Assembly (NCBI GenBank): GCA_964575335.1
Contig: CAZNPU010000004.1
Span: forward strand, 62,001-126,000
Reading direction: 5' to 3'
DNA: 64,000 nucleotides
From: CAZNPU01 sp964575335
GTDB lineage: Bacteria > Planctomycetota > Phycisphaerae > Phycisphaerales > SM1A02
Positions within the stretch are counted from its first letter, which is position 1; each line of letters opens with the position of its first letter. Position numbers and translations under genes: made by a program. The notes under the pieces are model-generated. The model was given only the letters and a program-made list of their open reading frames with translations, was not told where the DNA came from and ran no database searches. Of the stretch, positions 8,462 to 19,500 are shown in pieces.

Positions 8462-9172
8462 TCAGTATGTCGAATTGCGCGGCATGGCTGAAGCGACCAG
8501 CCGAAGCAGTTGGTTGCTGTTGTCGCCGTCGAGATTGACGTTCATGTTGTCATCGGGCTGCAGCGTCAGATCGATCGTGGCGCGATAGAGCTTGTAGCCT
8601 TTTTCGTATTCCAGAGTGAACGGCGCGATGCGCTGATTGTCTTCGTCATAGGCGGCTTTGACGCCTTCCAGCAGGACATAAGGCGTGGCGACGCCGTTGC
8701 TGTCGGGCACAATGACGTACAGCGCTTCGCCAAGCGAGAAGTTCATGCCATCCCATGATCCAGGCTCCTCACGCCAGACAATGGTCATGATCTCGCCGTT
8801 CGGCATGCGAAACTCGATGAAATCGCTGAACACAACCGACTGCGTGGGCAGCGCAGGCCGCGGACCGAACTCACTACCGGTGCGGATGAGCGTCAGCATG
8901 CGCGACATCGCCAGCCGGCCGATCGTGTGCGTGGACGCTACTTCGGTGGTGGCCTGATAGGCCGTGAACGAAGCGTTAAGCGCGACCATGGTGGCGGTAA
9001 GCAGCGCAGCGGCGATGGCCAGCGCCATCAACAGTTCCACCAGGTTGAAGCCGCGACGCATTGATCGCCCAGCCAACCGTGCGGCCGGCCGATGCGGACA
9101 GCGCAGCGATGCGAAGGCAAGAAATCGCGATGGGCAGTGGCGTGATGTGTGCATGATGGTTAAATCGCTCAT
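8462..9172 (-). CDS. Type IV pilin-like / type II secretion minor pseudopilin
   Basis: 236 residues. A class-III signal peptide is visible: RRG(41)|FNLVELLMALAIAAALLTATMV, with cleavage after Gly and Glu at +5, processed by prepilin peptidase. If translation starts at the first ATG the leader is unusually long (about 41 residues); the inner ATG at 9061 gives a normal three-residue leader. The first ATG overlaps the stop of the upstream PilX-like gene (ATGA), which suggests translational coupling and argues for the long form. The globular part (IVWREEPGSWDGMNFSLGEALYVIV) is GspJ/PilW-like in character. Last gene of a three-gene minor-pilin set. Confidence 0.8.
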   Translation of the reverse strand: MSDLTIMHTSRHCPSRFLAFASLRCPHRPAARLAGRSMRRGFNLVELLMALAIAAALLTATMVALNASFTAYQATTEVASTHTIGRLAMSRMLTLIRTGSEFGPRPALPTQSVVFSDFIEFRMPNGEIMTIVWREEPGSWDGMNFSLGEALYVIVPDSNGVATPYVLLEGVKAAYDEDNQRIAPFTLEYEKGYKLYRATIDLTLQPDDNMNVNLDGDNSNQLLRLVASAMPRNSTY

Positions 9173-11595
9173 TGCGGCGCCGTCTCGCTGTAGGTTCGGG
9201 GATCGGGCGTGATGCGCAGCGGCCAGGGAATGCCGTCGGGCAGCTTGGCTTCGGGGTCGTAGCGCAGGGTGATTTCACCGTAGCCTTCGAAGTTGGCGTC
9301 CGCTGCGTCGCCGCCTTCACTGTCGCCGTCTTCAGTGAAGAAGTACCCGATGGTGGTGTTGAAGTTCTCCGGCATGCCGCCGTAGTAAAGCGGCCCCTCA
9401 CCCGGCACCGGGCGGTAGGTCATCAGCAGCGTGCCATGAACGTCGGCAGTGCCGCGCACATCGAGAATGCCCGCAATGATCGTGCCTTTCAATTTGATCT
9501 TGGGCGTCTGCGTGGGATCGGGCGCCTGTTCGTTGGTGAAGCTGCCCACATCCACCGACCAGCCCGGCATGAGGATGGAGCTTTTCTGCAATTCCTCAAT
9601 GTCCGCCTGAGGGATGTTGTTCAGCAGATCCAGCAGCGCCTCAGCATCGGCCTGCTCAGCCAGATCAGGGTCATCTCTGTCGAGATAAAACCGCGTCGCG
9701 CCGGTCATTTGAATTTTGTTGCGCCAGTGGGTGTATTCAGAAGGCTTGTCGCCAGCAAGCGAACCAAGGAATGTGCAGTTGTGGAACCGGATGTTGTTGG
9801 AATGCACGCGCGTGTCAACGACCGTGTTGCCATCAACTTCGACGGTTTTCTCCGGCCAGCGCTCGACATAAATGTACGAACCGGGGTTGTCGGGATCTTC
9901 CTTCTTCTCCAGTGCGCCGACAAGGTTCCAGTCCGGATCGTCGCAGTCTTCCTCGGTTTCGATATACGTCACGCCGACGAAAACGCAGTTTTCAAACAGC
10001 GCATTGGTGTTCTTGGGAATGCGCAGATTCGTGAATGTCTGCCCGACATAGCGAGGCCGATAGTAGTAGTCGTATGCGCCGCGTGAGCCGAAGTTCTCAC
10101 CGCCGACTTCAACTGCACCGTACGGCACAGGCTCCCAGACATAATCAACGATGTCGCTGGGCGAAATCGTGCCGGTGGCTTTCGTTCTGAACCAGCTTTG
10201 CGTGTCGTTGAACATGTCGGTGGTGATGGCACGCATCTCATCTTCGGTCACTTCAAACTTCGCCGGGGCGGTTTCCAGTTTCGTGCGGATCGGCCCCAGA
10301 ACCTCCGACTGATAATTGAAGTCGTTGCCCTGTGCCTGTTCCCAGTTGCTGCGCGATGCGGCAAACAGCAGTCGCCCATGCACCTTGGCATAGCGATCCC
10401 TGTCATCAATGACGCCGTCTTTCCATCCCAGCATGCGATCGCTCATCGTGCCGGGTATGCCGTCGCCGTCGCGGTCAGCGATCGCTTCATCAATCAGCCG
10501 CGCCAATTGGTCGTCGATGGCGCTGAACTCCACCGGAAGCGAGCCGATTCCCGCCGCGGCCGCCAGGTCGGCGTTGTAGACCACCATGCCGTCTGAATTC
10601 GTATCAAAGTGGGCCAGGAACAGATCGAAGTCATCCACGTACTCGTCACCGTCATAATCCTGCAGATCAGGGTTCCCCGCCAGGCCCAGTCTTTCGGTAG
10701 GATGCTTCGGCCGCAGACGGTTGTCGCCGTCAGCGTCGTATTCCTGCACTTTCGCGTAGAACGCATCCAGCAGCGCATCGAGCGCCGGATCCAGCCCGTA
10801 AAAGTCGCTGCGCATGATGATCGGATGGCCGTTGGGACTGTCGAGTTCATCTTCGTGTCCCGGTCCGCCGAACATCGAGCCCAGCGGCCCTTCGATCAGC
10901 ACGTTCTTGCCGATCATGATTCGATTCGGGCTGAGCACCGCGAACTCGATGCGTTTGTCAATGCGGAAAGCCATTTCAAGCGTGCGGCTGATGTCGCCGT
11001 CAACGCCCTTGCTGATCACGCGAATGTGCGGATCGCCGTAAGGCACATCGACCAGCAACTGATACGTCAGCGTGAAATACGCGCTGTTGTCGTCATTGGT
11101 CAGTGCAATGGCGGGAATCGTCAGCGTGCCGTATTGGTCGATGCTCGGCTGAGCGCCGCTGGAAACGAAATGCGAATCTGCCGCATGCGACGCCGCCAGG
11201 GCGTGCACAATGCCTGCTCCCGGTGTGAGGTCATACGAGGTTGGCGCAATCGTCACCGCGCCCACAACGCTGGTGTCATACGTGCCAAGCCAGATCTGTT
11301 CCGCAAACTCTGCATCGATCACCCCTTTTTCAACGACAAACCGCCCAGCCTCCTGCGCCAGTTTGTGCGTGGCGAACACCAGGCCGGTTTCGGCAGCGCT
11401 CATGGCTCGCGAAAGCTTCAAGCCGGAGCTTGCGGTGCGCAGATTGCTCTGCGCCACAACCGCCATGGCAGCTGCAAGCGAGCTGAAAATCACCATGAAC
11501 ATCATCGCCAGCACCGACGTCACACCGCGCCGCGATGCTGTGCGTTGCGTCGCTCGCCGTCCCAGCGCTCGCTTTATCGTTTGCTGCCGCTTCAT
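9169..11595 (-). CDS. Giant PilX-like pilus assembly protein with EF-hand-like loops
   Basis: 808 residues from the ATG at 11595, which follows GGAGGACGGGAA; the frame is open further upstream but without a ribosome-binding site. The N-terminus RRGVTSVLAMMFMVIFSSLAAAMAVVAQSNLR, followed by AMSAAETGLVFATHKL, is the PilX/GspK-type transmembrane helix and ensuing coil. PilX proteins are usually about 200 residues; this one carries a 700-residue surface part with acidic calcium-loop-like motifs near residues 285-335 (DADGDNRL, DYDGDEYVDD, DTNSDGMV) and 372-380 (DRDGDGIPG). A role in pilus priming, adhesion or calcium-dependent retraction control is inferred. It is preceded 61 bases upstream by the PilV-like gene. 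Confidence 0.72.
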   Translation of the reverse strand: MKRQQTIKRALGRRATQRTASRRGVTSVLAMMFMVIFSSLAAAMAVVAQSNLRTASSGLKLSRAMSAAETGLVFATHKLAQEAGRFVVEKGVIDAEFAEQIWLGTYDTSVVGAVTIAPTSYDLTPGAGIVHALAASHAADSHFVSSGAQPSIDQYGTLTIPAIALTNDDNSAYFTLTYQLLVDVPYGDPHIRVISKGVDGDISRTLEMAFRIDKRIEFAVLSPNRIMIGKNVLIEGPLGSMFGGPGHEDELDSPNGHPIIMRSDFYGLDPALDALLDAFYAKVQEYDADGDNRLRPKHPTERLGLAGNPDLQDYDGDEYVDDFDLFLAHFDTNSDGMVVYNADLAAAAGIGSLPVEFSAIDDQLARLIDEAIADRDGDGIPGTMSDRMLGWKDGVIDDRDRYAKVHGRLLFAASRSNWEQAQGNDFNYQSEVLGPIRTKLETAPAKFEVTEDEMRAITTDMFNDTQSWFRTKATGTISPSDIVDYVWEPVPYGAVEVGGENFGSRGAYDYYYRPRYVGQTFTNLRIPKNTNALFENCVFVGVTYIETEEDCDDPDWNLVGALEKKEDPDNPGSYIYVERWPEKTVEVDGNTVVDTRVHSNNIRFHNCTFLGSLAGDKPSEYTHWRNKIQMTGATRFYLDRDDPDLAEQADAEALLDLLNNIPQADIEELQKSSILMPGWSVDVGSFTNEQAPDPTQTPKIKLKGTIIAGILDVRGTADVHGTLLMTYRPVPGEGPLYYGGMPENFNTTIGYFFTEDGDSEGGDAADANFEGYGEITLRYDPEAKLPDGIPWPLRITPDPRTYSETAPQ

Positions 11596-11656
11596 TTCCC
11601 GTCCTCCGAGCCTCGCTCCAAACGATTTCGCTCGAACCTCATCGCACGCTGGCAAC

Positions 11657-12271
11657 TTAGTCGGGTGCGATCCACGACACGCGCGTCATCTCCACCGGCT
11701 CGTCGTCATACGGCCCCTTGTAGGTGACGATCACCGTCATGCGAATCAGATACGGCTCGCCGCTGGCCGCCAGCGTGCGAATGTCATTGGGCTTGACCTT
11801 GTCCACCTGCACCAACTGCGCCCAGCCCTGCATGTTGGGAATGATCTCCCGGCGGGCATTGACTGGGCCATTGGGTTCATCAGGCGGTGTCGCCAGTGAC
11901 GTGAAGTACGCGTTATCGAAATCATCCAGATCATCGAACGCCACAAGCCCCAATGTAGCCTCGCCTTCCTCCGGTCCCCATATGGCAGAGCCGGTGACCG
12001 GATCGTGGCGCGGCAGGTTGAGCGTCATTTCTCGAATCTCATTACCCAAATAGGTGGCAATGGCCGCGTGCGTGGACCAGGCGTTCTGCTTATGAAACGC
12101 CTGCTGGGCCGCGACGATAGCCAATACGCCCACGCCGACGATGATCGTGGCCAGTGCGGTTTCGATCAGCGTAAAGCCCAGGCGCGCGGTCCTTGCACGT
12201 CCGGACGCACTTCGCCGCCTTCCCGCCGTTGCCGTAACCGCCGCCCCGATTGAAATCCTGCAACCGCGCAT
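11657..12271 (-). CDS. PilV-like minor pilin
   Basis: 204 residues from the ATG at 12271, which has AAGGAG about 7 bases upstream. The prepilin motif is at residues 31-50: LG(32)|FTLIETALATIIVGVGVLAIVAAQ, with cleavage after Gly and Glu at +5. The downstream segment FHKQNAWSTHAAIATYLGNEIREM is typical of PilV/GspI-type minor pilins. It is the first gene of the minor-pilin group on the minus strand. A terminator separates it from the pilC gene upstream, so it must have its own promoter in 12272-12432. Confidence 0.8.
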   Translation of the reverse strand: MRGCRISIGAAVTATAGRRRSASGRARTARLGFTLIETALATIIVGVGVLAIVAAQQAFHKQNAWSTHAAIATYLGNEIREMTLNLPRHDPVTGSAIWGPEEGEATLGLVAFDDLDDFDNAYFTSLATPPDEPNGPVNARREIIPNMQGWAQLVQVDKVKPNDIRTLAASGEPYLIRMTVIVTYKGPYDDEPVEMTRVSWIAPD

Positions 12272-12432
12272 AATCGCACTCCTTGCCTGCCCCGACACAC
12301 TTACATCACACGTTCATGAATCGTCCAATTCAAAATGGGACTCAACCAACATCTATTCGTGCGCTGCTGTTCAACCTGCGCCGACGGCGCGACTCGCACA
12401 ACCTGCGACTGCGGTTATCGGGCGCATAAGGC

Positions 12433-12469
12433 AAAAAACAATCCGGTGCGCTGTGCTGGCGCACCGGAT
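12433..12469 (-). terminator. Rho-independent terminator after pilC/gspF
   Basis: On the minus strand ATCCGGTGCG (12469-12460), loop, CGCACCGGAT (12450-12441), then TGTTTTTTGCC. A perfect 10-bp stem plus six U residues, placed 65 bases after the pilC stop. Confidence 0.85.
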
Positions 12470-12534
12470 CAAATCATCAGCAGACAAGTCAGCGTCAATC
12501 GTGCAGGCGGGCAATCGAGCAATCACTTATGCAA

Positions 12535-13767
12535 TCAATTGCCGCTGACGAGCGAGCTCATCTTGAAGATCGGCAGGATGATGGCCATGGCGATGAAGCC
12601 GACGATCGAACCCATGAGCACGATCATGATCGGTTCAATCATGCTGGTGACAGCCTTGATGGCATCGCGCAGCGCTTTAGCGTAGTAGGCGGAAATTTCC
12701 TCCAGCACCTCGCCAAGGCGGCCCGATTCTTCGCCTGCCCCCACCATCTGCACCACGCTCTTGGGCAGCAGCGTCGTCTTGACGAGCTGGCTTTGAATCT
12801 TCTTACCCTGCTTCACCGCGGCATACACGTTGCGCCACATTTTCTTGAACAGCAGGTTGCCGGAGATATCTCCGGTAATGGCGATCGTGTCGAGCATCGG
12901 CACGCCGGCGTTGAGCAGTTCGCCCATCGTGTGCAGCGAGCGGCTGACGTACAGCGCGCGGAACATGCGGCTGAACACCGGAACCGTGATCTTGGTCTTG
13001 TCCCACCAGTACCGGCCGATTTCGGTGCGTAGGAACAGCGCGAACATGATGGCAAAAAGCACCGAGCCGCCCGCAAGAATCCACCAGTAATTGACCATCC
13101 ACTCCGACGCGCCCATCAGGAACTTGGTCGGCCAGGGCAGCACTTCTTCCTTCCCGGCAAACACTCCCGCAAAACGCGGCAACACGAACGTAAGCAGAAA
13201 TACCGTCACCCCCACCGCCATGGTGCCGATGATGCCCGGATAAATGCTCGCCCCGATCACCATCTTGCGCGTTTCAAGCTGCTGGGCGATGTAGGCTGCA
13301 ATTCGATCAAGCATCTTGGCGAACGAACCCGACATCTCCGACGCCCGCACCATGTTGACGTACAACGGGCCAAAGAGCTTGGGATACTTGCTGATGGCTT
13401 CGGAAAACTGCTTGCCCGATTCGACATCGGTCTTGATGTTCAGCAGCGTCTTGCGGAACTTGGGATTGGTCACCTGATCGGCGATGCCTTCAAGCGCAGC
13501 TCGCAGACTGATGCCGGCACGAATCATCACCGCCAACTGACTGGTGAAATCGAGAATGTCTTTCTGTGTCGGGCCGGAGGAATAGTTCAACACCTTCGAC
13601 AACGTCTTGTTGAACTGCTGCGCAGAAGTCTGCACCGGCACGAGCTGCAGCACATGATGGCCCTGGTTGCGCAAAATGGCTGCTGCAGTGGCGGCGTTGT
13701 CGGCTGCGAGCACGCCGATCTGTATCTGACCGGAAGCATGTCGTGCTTGGTAGCGGTACTGAGGCAT
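12535..13767 (-). CDS. pilC: Type II secretion / type IV pilus inner-membrane platform protein
   Basis: 410 residues, a normal length for the GspF/PilC family, which forms the inner-membrane base acted on by the ATPases. It starts MPQYRYQARHASGQIQIGVL. The two repeated T2SSF domains are visible: the first with FTSQLAVMIRAGISLRAALEGIADQ and the second with ALYVSRSLHTMGELLNAGVPMLDTIAITG. Membrane segments follow each (VIGASIYPGIIGTMAVGVTVFLLTFVLP, WILAGGSVLFAIMFALFL, and the C-terminal MIVLMGSIVGFIAMAIILPIF). It lies 123 bases downstream of pilT and is followed by a strong terminator, so pilT-pilC form one unit. Confidence 0.93.
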   Translation of the reverse strand: MPQYRYQARHASGQIQIGVLAADNAATAAAILRNQGHHVLQLVPVQTSAQQFNKTLSKVLNYSSGPTQKDILDFTSQLAVMIRAGISLRAALEGIADQVTNPKFRKTLLNIKTDVESGKQFSEAISKYPKLFGPLYVNMVRASEMSGSFAKMLDRIAAYIAQQLETRKMVIGASIYPGIIGTMAVGVTVFLLTFVLPRFAGVFAGKEEVLPWPTKFLMGASEWMVNYWWILAGGSVLFAIMFALFLRTEIGRYWWDKTKITVPVFSRMFRALYVSRSLHTMGELLNAGVPMLDTIAITGDISGNLLFKKMWRNVYAAVKQGKKIQSQLVKTTLLPKSVVQMVGAGEESGRLGEVLEEISAYYAKALRDAIKAVTSMIEPIMIVLMGSIVGFIAMAIILPIFKMSSLVSGN

Positions 13768-13890
13768 GGAAGGAAGACTCAGGGTTCAAGGTTTTGAGAC
13801 GAGGAAGCAAACGGACACACTGCTGATTGCTCAGGGGCGGATGAGTTTTCACTCACTCATCGCAAACCCCTGATCCCTCATCCCTGGAAA

Positions 13891-14946
<1,056 letters not shown>

Positions 14947-15284
14947 ATGGATGAAACCCCAATTTGGTGACTGGCGTGACGTTATTGGCGGCCAAACCGC
15001 GTCTCTGTCCCGAACCTGCATATCGGCACACGGCGATGACCGAATCAGTCGGGGCTTGCATCCAGATTGAGGTTCGTGGCGATTGCGCGGACCAGCCGCG
15101 ACTGCGCAGGTTGTAACGGCTGGGCAAGTTCAGGCTGAAAACCACCCTCGGCGCATGCTTTACATGCAGCGCAGCAAACGCGCAGATAACAACAATGCAA
15201 CGTTCGACGGCTCCCCTTGCCCTATGCCGGACGCTGCTATTCACCGCTTATCCGGTATTGATGCCCAGCGCGTAATGCAATGCC

Positions 15285-15806
15285 TCAAGAACTCCCCTCG
15301 CCCGCATCAACATCCGCCGCCAGCATTCCAGCGCCGCTGAAGCTTGATTTCGGCAGCCCCAAGCCAAGATCGGTTCTGATAGACGCAAACGGACCGGATG
15401 TCGTGATGTAACTCACCCGGCCATCCACGGCAAATGACATTTCAGGCGGCACAGTCCGGCGATCCCACGCGGCATCGTCGAATCGGACAACAACAGGCAA
15501 CTGCACCCGCCGCACCTCGCCCGCGGCAAGCGTCGTTTCCGCAGCGCGGCGACCAGTGAATGCCGGTTTGCCGTCGATGGCGACGCGGTATTCAAACTCC
15601 TGCAGCTTGCGCGGCTCGGGATTCGGGTTGTGCAACTCGACATCAATCCGAAGCGCCATCGCTTCGTCAGTCACGTCGCCAAGCGAGGCGTCAAGCACGC
15701 GTACCGCAGGTGGCTGCCCCAATCCACAGCCGCCCAGCAGTGTTGCTGCCGCCATTGCCAGCAGTGTCGTTGCAGCGCCTGATCCAGCCGATGAGTTTCG
15801 CATCAT
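15285..15806 (-). CDS. LEA14/WHy-domain lipoprotein
   Basis: 173 residues with a signal peptide ending in a lipobox (ATLLGGC, Cys near residue 27), so probably lipid-anchored. The mature part VRVLDASLGDVTDEAMALRIDVELHNPNPEPRKLQEFEYRVAIDGKPAF matches the LEA type 2 (WHy) fold: the HNPNP motif between beta strands is characteristic. Bacterial members are small envelope proteins of unclear function. It is transcribed away from pilT with a 340-base gap; no partner gene is evident. Confidence 0.75.
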   Translation of the reverse strand: MMRNSSAGSGAATTLLAMAAATLLGGCGLGQPPAVRVLDASLGDVTDEAMALRIDVELHNPNPEPRKLQEFEYRVAIDGKPAFTGRRAAETTLAAGEVRRVQLPVVVRFDDAAWDRRTVPPEMSFAVDGRVSYITTSGPFASIRTDLGLGLPKSSFSGAGMLAADVDAGEGSS

Positions 15807-15889
15807 GTCGGCACTCTACCGACTGTTGGCGAATCGACAAGGCCACCCACAGCCTTGGATGCCCTCCATTGCATTCCGTCGCGGGAGCG

Positions 15890-16354
15890 TCACGGCAGGC
15901 CGAGGCGGCAGTCGTCAATCACCATGGCGTGCGCTAGGAGCATGTCGCCGAGATTTTCGATCTGGATCGCGTACTGATGCCACATGATGGAAAGCGCCAC
16001 CAGCACGCCGGTGGCCAGCCAGGCAGCAATCTCGCCCGAACAGGCGTTTCGAAACCGATACAGCAACACAACGCACACGCCGACGGTAAAACATTTGTAA
16101 CCCGTAAGCACCCACGCCGATTGCGTTGATTTGATGATGTACGCAGCAATGGGGTTGGCTTCCATCATCCAGTTGGCGCGCAGATATGCCAGTGTGATGG
16201 CCAAGTCGGCCAGACTGAGGATGATGATGCTCGCCAACAAAATCATCACCCGGCGTGATCGCCCGACGCACCACCCTGGGCTTTGCCATGCCTCAACGGA
16301 GGAAAAGCCGTATTCGTGCCGAAAACTGAAATCGATGGCAAGTGCGTGGTTCAT
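15890..16354 (-). CDS. Small membrane protein, DUF5658-like
   Basis: 154 residues from the inner ATG MNHALAIDFSFRHEYG. Three or four hydrophobic segments are visible: VMILLASIIILSLADLAITLAYL, AWVLTGYKCFTVGVCVVLLY and IAAWLATGVLVALSIMWHQY. The sequence LADLAITLAYLRANWMMEANPIAAYII, with an N/E-N-P motif after the first helix, is typical of the DUF5658 family of unknown function. It is divergently oriented to the large PQQ-propeller gene that starts at 16520, so the 165-base spacer should hold both promoters. Confidence 0.7.
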   Translation of the reverse strand: MNHALAIDFSFRHEYGFSSVEAWQSPGWCVGRSRRVMILLASIIILSLADLAITLAYLRANWMMEANPIAAYIIKSTQSAWVLTGYKCFTVGVCVVLLYRFRNACSGEIAAWLATGVLVALSIMWHQYAIQIENLGDMLLAHAMVIDDCRLGLP

Positions 16355-16519
16355 GACGCCTCTGCTTTCTCCCCTGTTTCCCAGCCGGAACACGCCGCAG
16401 CAATCGTGCTTTGACTTTTACTCCGCATCGGCCAACCGATGGGGCTGCTTGAACCGCAGAGTCCTACCATGTTCACAGAGTCGGCCGGTCGCGCCGGCGT
16501 CGTCAGCAGGAGTGCATGC

Positions 16520-19500
16520 ATGCTGAGAACTATCGGTCCTGTCGCAATTGTCCTGCTGGTTATCACGCTGTGCACCAGCCCGTCAGACGCGCAGCGCGAC
16601 AACCCGGTGTATGTTGATGACTCGCCGCAGGCGTGGGAGCTGTTTCGTCAGGCGCGGGATCAGGCCAAAGACAATCCCGGCGAGGCGGTGCGGCTGTATC
16701 AGGAACTCCTGGATGAGTTTCCGATGAAGCTCATTCCCGTCAGCGAAGCAGCGTCAGATCATTTTCGAGCGGTGCGGCTGTGCGTGATCGATGCGCTGCG
16801 TGCTGATCCATCCCTGCTCGAACGATATCGCCAGATCCAGTCGCCGCAGGCTCAGCAGATGCTCGATGCGAGCAAGATCGAAGCCGTCGCCATGTCGTAT
16901 GTGCTGACCGAGCCGGGCCTTGAAGCGCTGCTCCGGCTGGCGCAGCGCGATCTGGAATCAGCGAAGTTTCATGCAGCGCGATACTGGCTTGATGAGGCGC
17001 TGAGGCATCCTGATCTTGCCGGCCGACGCGCTGTGCATGCGTGGTACATGCAAGGCGTGGCGGCGTACTACCTGCGACAAACGCAGACGCTGGAAGCGTC
17101 CATTGGCGCATTGAGCCAGCTTGGCCATGAAGGCGAAGCGTTCCTGCGTCAACTCAACGTGCTCGCAGCGACAGACGACTATCCCGATATCGCGCACGGG
17201 ATATCGACGCTGGATGTCGTCAATGCTGTCGATCTGGAAGACCTCGTGCCGCAGGCAATCTGGTCGGTGCCGCTGGAAGAATCGCTGCTGCACCGCCGGT
17301 TCGCCGGCCGGGCAAGCGATCACACAACTGAAGCGGTGATGCGGCAGCGCCTGCTGGAAGCCGATCTCACCACAACCGTTCCAACGGTTGCAGGATCAGT
17401 CGTGCTGGTGAATCAGGGCCAATCCATATTGGCGATCAATCGGATCACCGGCCACACAGTCTGGTCGCATGACGAACTGGGCTACTCCGGCCGAATTGAT
17501 CGCGACGGCAACGACCCGCTTGACCTCAACGTGGTGGCGACCGACGGCGATGCCGTTGTGACCATTACCGGCCACGCCAGCGGTAACGGTCGCAGCGACG
17601 GCCGCGTGCTCTGTCTCGACGCTGCAACCGGATCGTTGCGATGGAGCGTCCAATTCGGGAATCTGCTGGAAACCGCAGCAGGCGAGAACTTTTTTCCGCA
17701 CGGCGCGCCGATTGTGGCTGACGGCATGGTCTTTGTCGCCGGCCGCAAATTGAGCCAGTCGCTGACCAGCACGTTCATTGTCGCGCTTGATCTTCACAGC
17801 GGCGATTTGCGGTGGATGCAATACATCACCTCCAGCGGCGGGCTGCGCGTCGCCTCGCGGCCGTTTGACACGCTGATCTACGACGCCGGCAGCCTGTACA
17901 TCGCCAGCGCGGTAGGCGCGACGGCGCGACTTGAAGCGACCACCGGCGAGGTGCGATGGCTGCGCCGCTTCGGCGTGCCGATCAATGTGCTGCTTGCCGA
18001 CCAGACACGCCGCCCGTGGGAAATGGCCTGTCCTGCCGTCACGCCGCGCGGCCTCGTTGTCGTGCAGCCGGATCAACGCCGCGTCGCGCTGCTGGATCTT
18101 GAAACCGGCGATGTGCTTGAATCTCACCAGGCCAGCAGCAGCATTGACTGGAACACCCCCCGATACCTGCTTGCCGCCAACGACATGGTCTTCGGCATCG
18201 GCAGCGAAGTCCGGGCGTTTCACATCGACAATCTTGCCGAGCCGCTGTGGCGGTTGCCTGCTCCCGAGCAGCGCCTCCGCGATGGTGATTTCGCACCACG
18301 ATCGTCTCGGATCGAAATGCGAGGCCGCGTGCAGCTTGCTGATGATGCGCTGATTGTCCCCACCAATCAGGGCGTGCTCATTGTCGATCAGAAGTCCGGC
18401 GACATTCGACAAAAACTGGAGCTGGACTCCATCGGCAATCCGCTTGCAACCGATGCGCAACTGCTGGTGTCCAGCGGCGATCGGCTTGACGCTTACATGT
18501 CGTTCAATCGTGCCGAGGCAATGCTGCGCGATCGCATGGCGGCTGCGCCGACTGATCCCGAACCGGCTTTGTCGCTGCTGCGGCTGGGGATGCGCGTACG
18601 CGACCTATCCCTGGCGCTGGAGTCGGCCGACCTTGCCCTGCAGGCCATTCACCGCCGCAGCGCGGCCAATCCTTCCGACACCAAAACAGCACGCTTTCGC
18701 GATGATCTTTTTGATCTGCTTCTAGAGCTGGCCGCAAGCAAAATCGCCGTGACGGTCCAGGACGGCGAAGCGCTCTATGCGATGATCGGCACAGTGGCTG
18801 CCGACGCCCGACAGCGCGTAGCGCACCTGCTGGCCTATGGCGACTGGCTGACTAATCATTCGCTTGAAAAAGCCGTTGAAAGCTATCAGGCCATCCTGTC
18901 TGATCCGGCTTTGGCGCTGAGCTGGCAGCAGGAAGGCGAACTGAACCGGCCTGCTGCCGATTGGGCCATCAGACGCCTGGCGCAGCTCATTCGCACACGC
19001 GGCGAGCATGTATACGCCCCCCAAGCCGACTACGCGAGGTTTCGCCTTCGGCAACTGCTCAACGATTCCAACGTGTCACCGGATCAACTGATCGCCCTTG
19101 CGGAGGAATTCCCCTTTGCTGAAGCGTCGATCGAGGCGGTGCTGCAGGGCGCATCGCGCATGGCGGCGCAGGGGCGTCATCGTGAAGCGCTGACCGCGCT
19201 GCTGTCGGTGTACCAGCGCGCGCCGAATGCGAACAACGCAGCCCGCCTGCTGGGGCAGTTCATCGCGCACTGCGAAGACCTCGGCTGGACTACGCAGGCG
19301 CGCGATGCGCTGGAACACATTGTGAATGTCTACGGCGACGTGCGCGTCATCAGCCGCACCGGCGAAAAAAGTGCGTCGCAATGGCTGGCGGAACTCAACA
19401 CGGTATCGCCATCGCCGACACTCGCCAGACCGGTTTTGGGACTGCCCGGAACCGAAGCCCAAACGCTTTCGGGCAGTGTGGTGGCGGCTCACGAATTTGC

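Noticed and set aside
10609..11727. 372-codon plus-strand ORF
   Set aside because: It is antisense to the PilX-like gene and shows no family or signal.
17396..18460. 354-codon minus-strand ORF
   Set aside because: It is antisense to the PQQ-propeller gene, with a His/Arg-rich composition typical of shadows.
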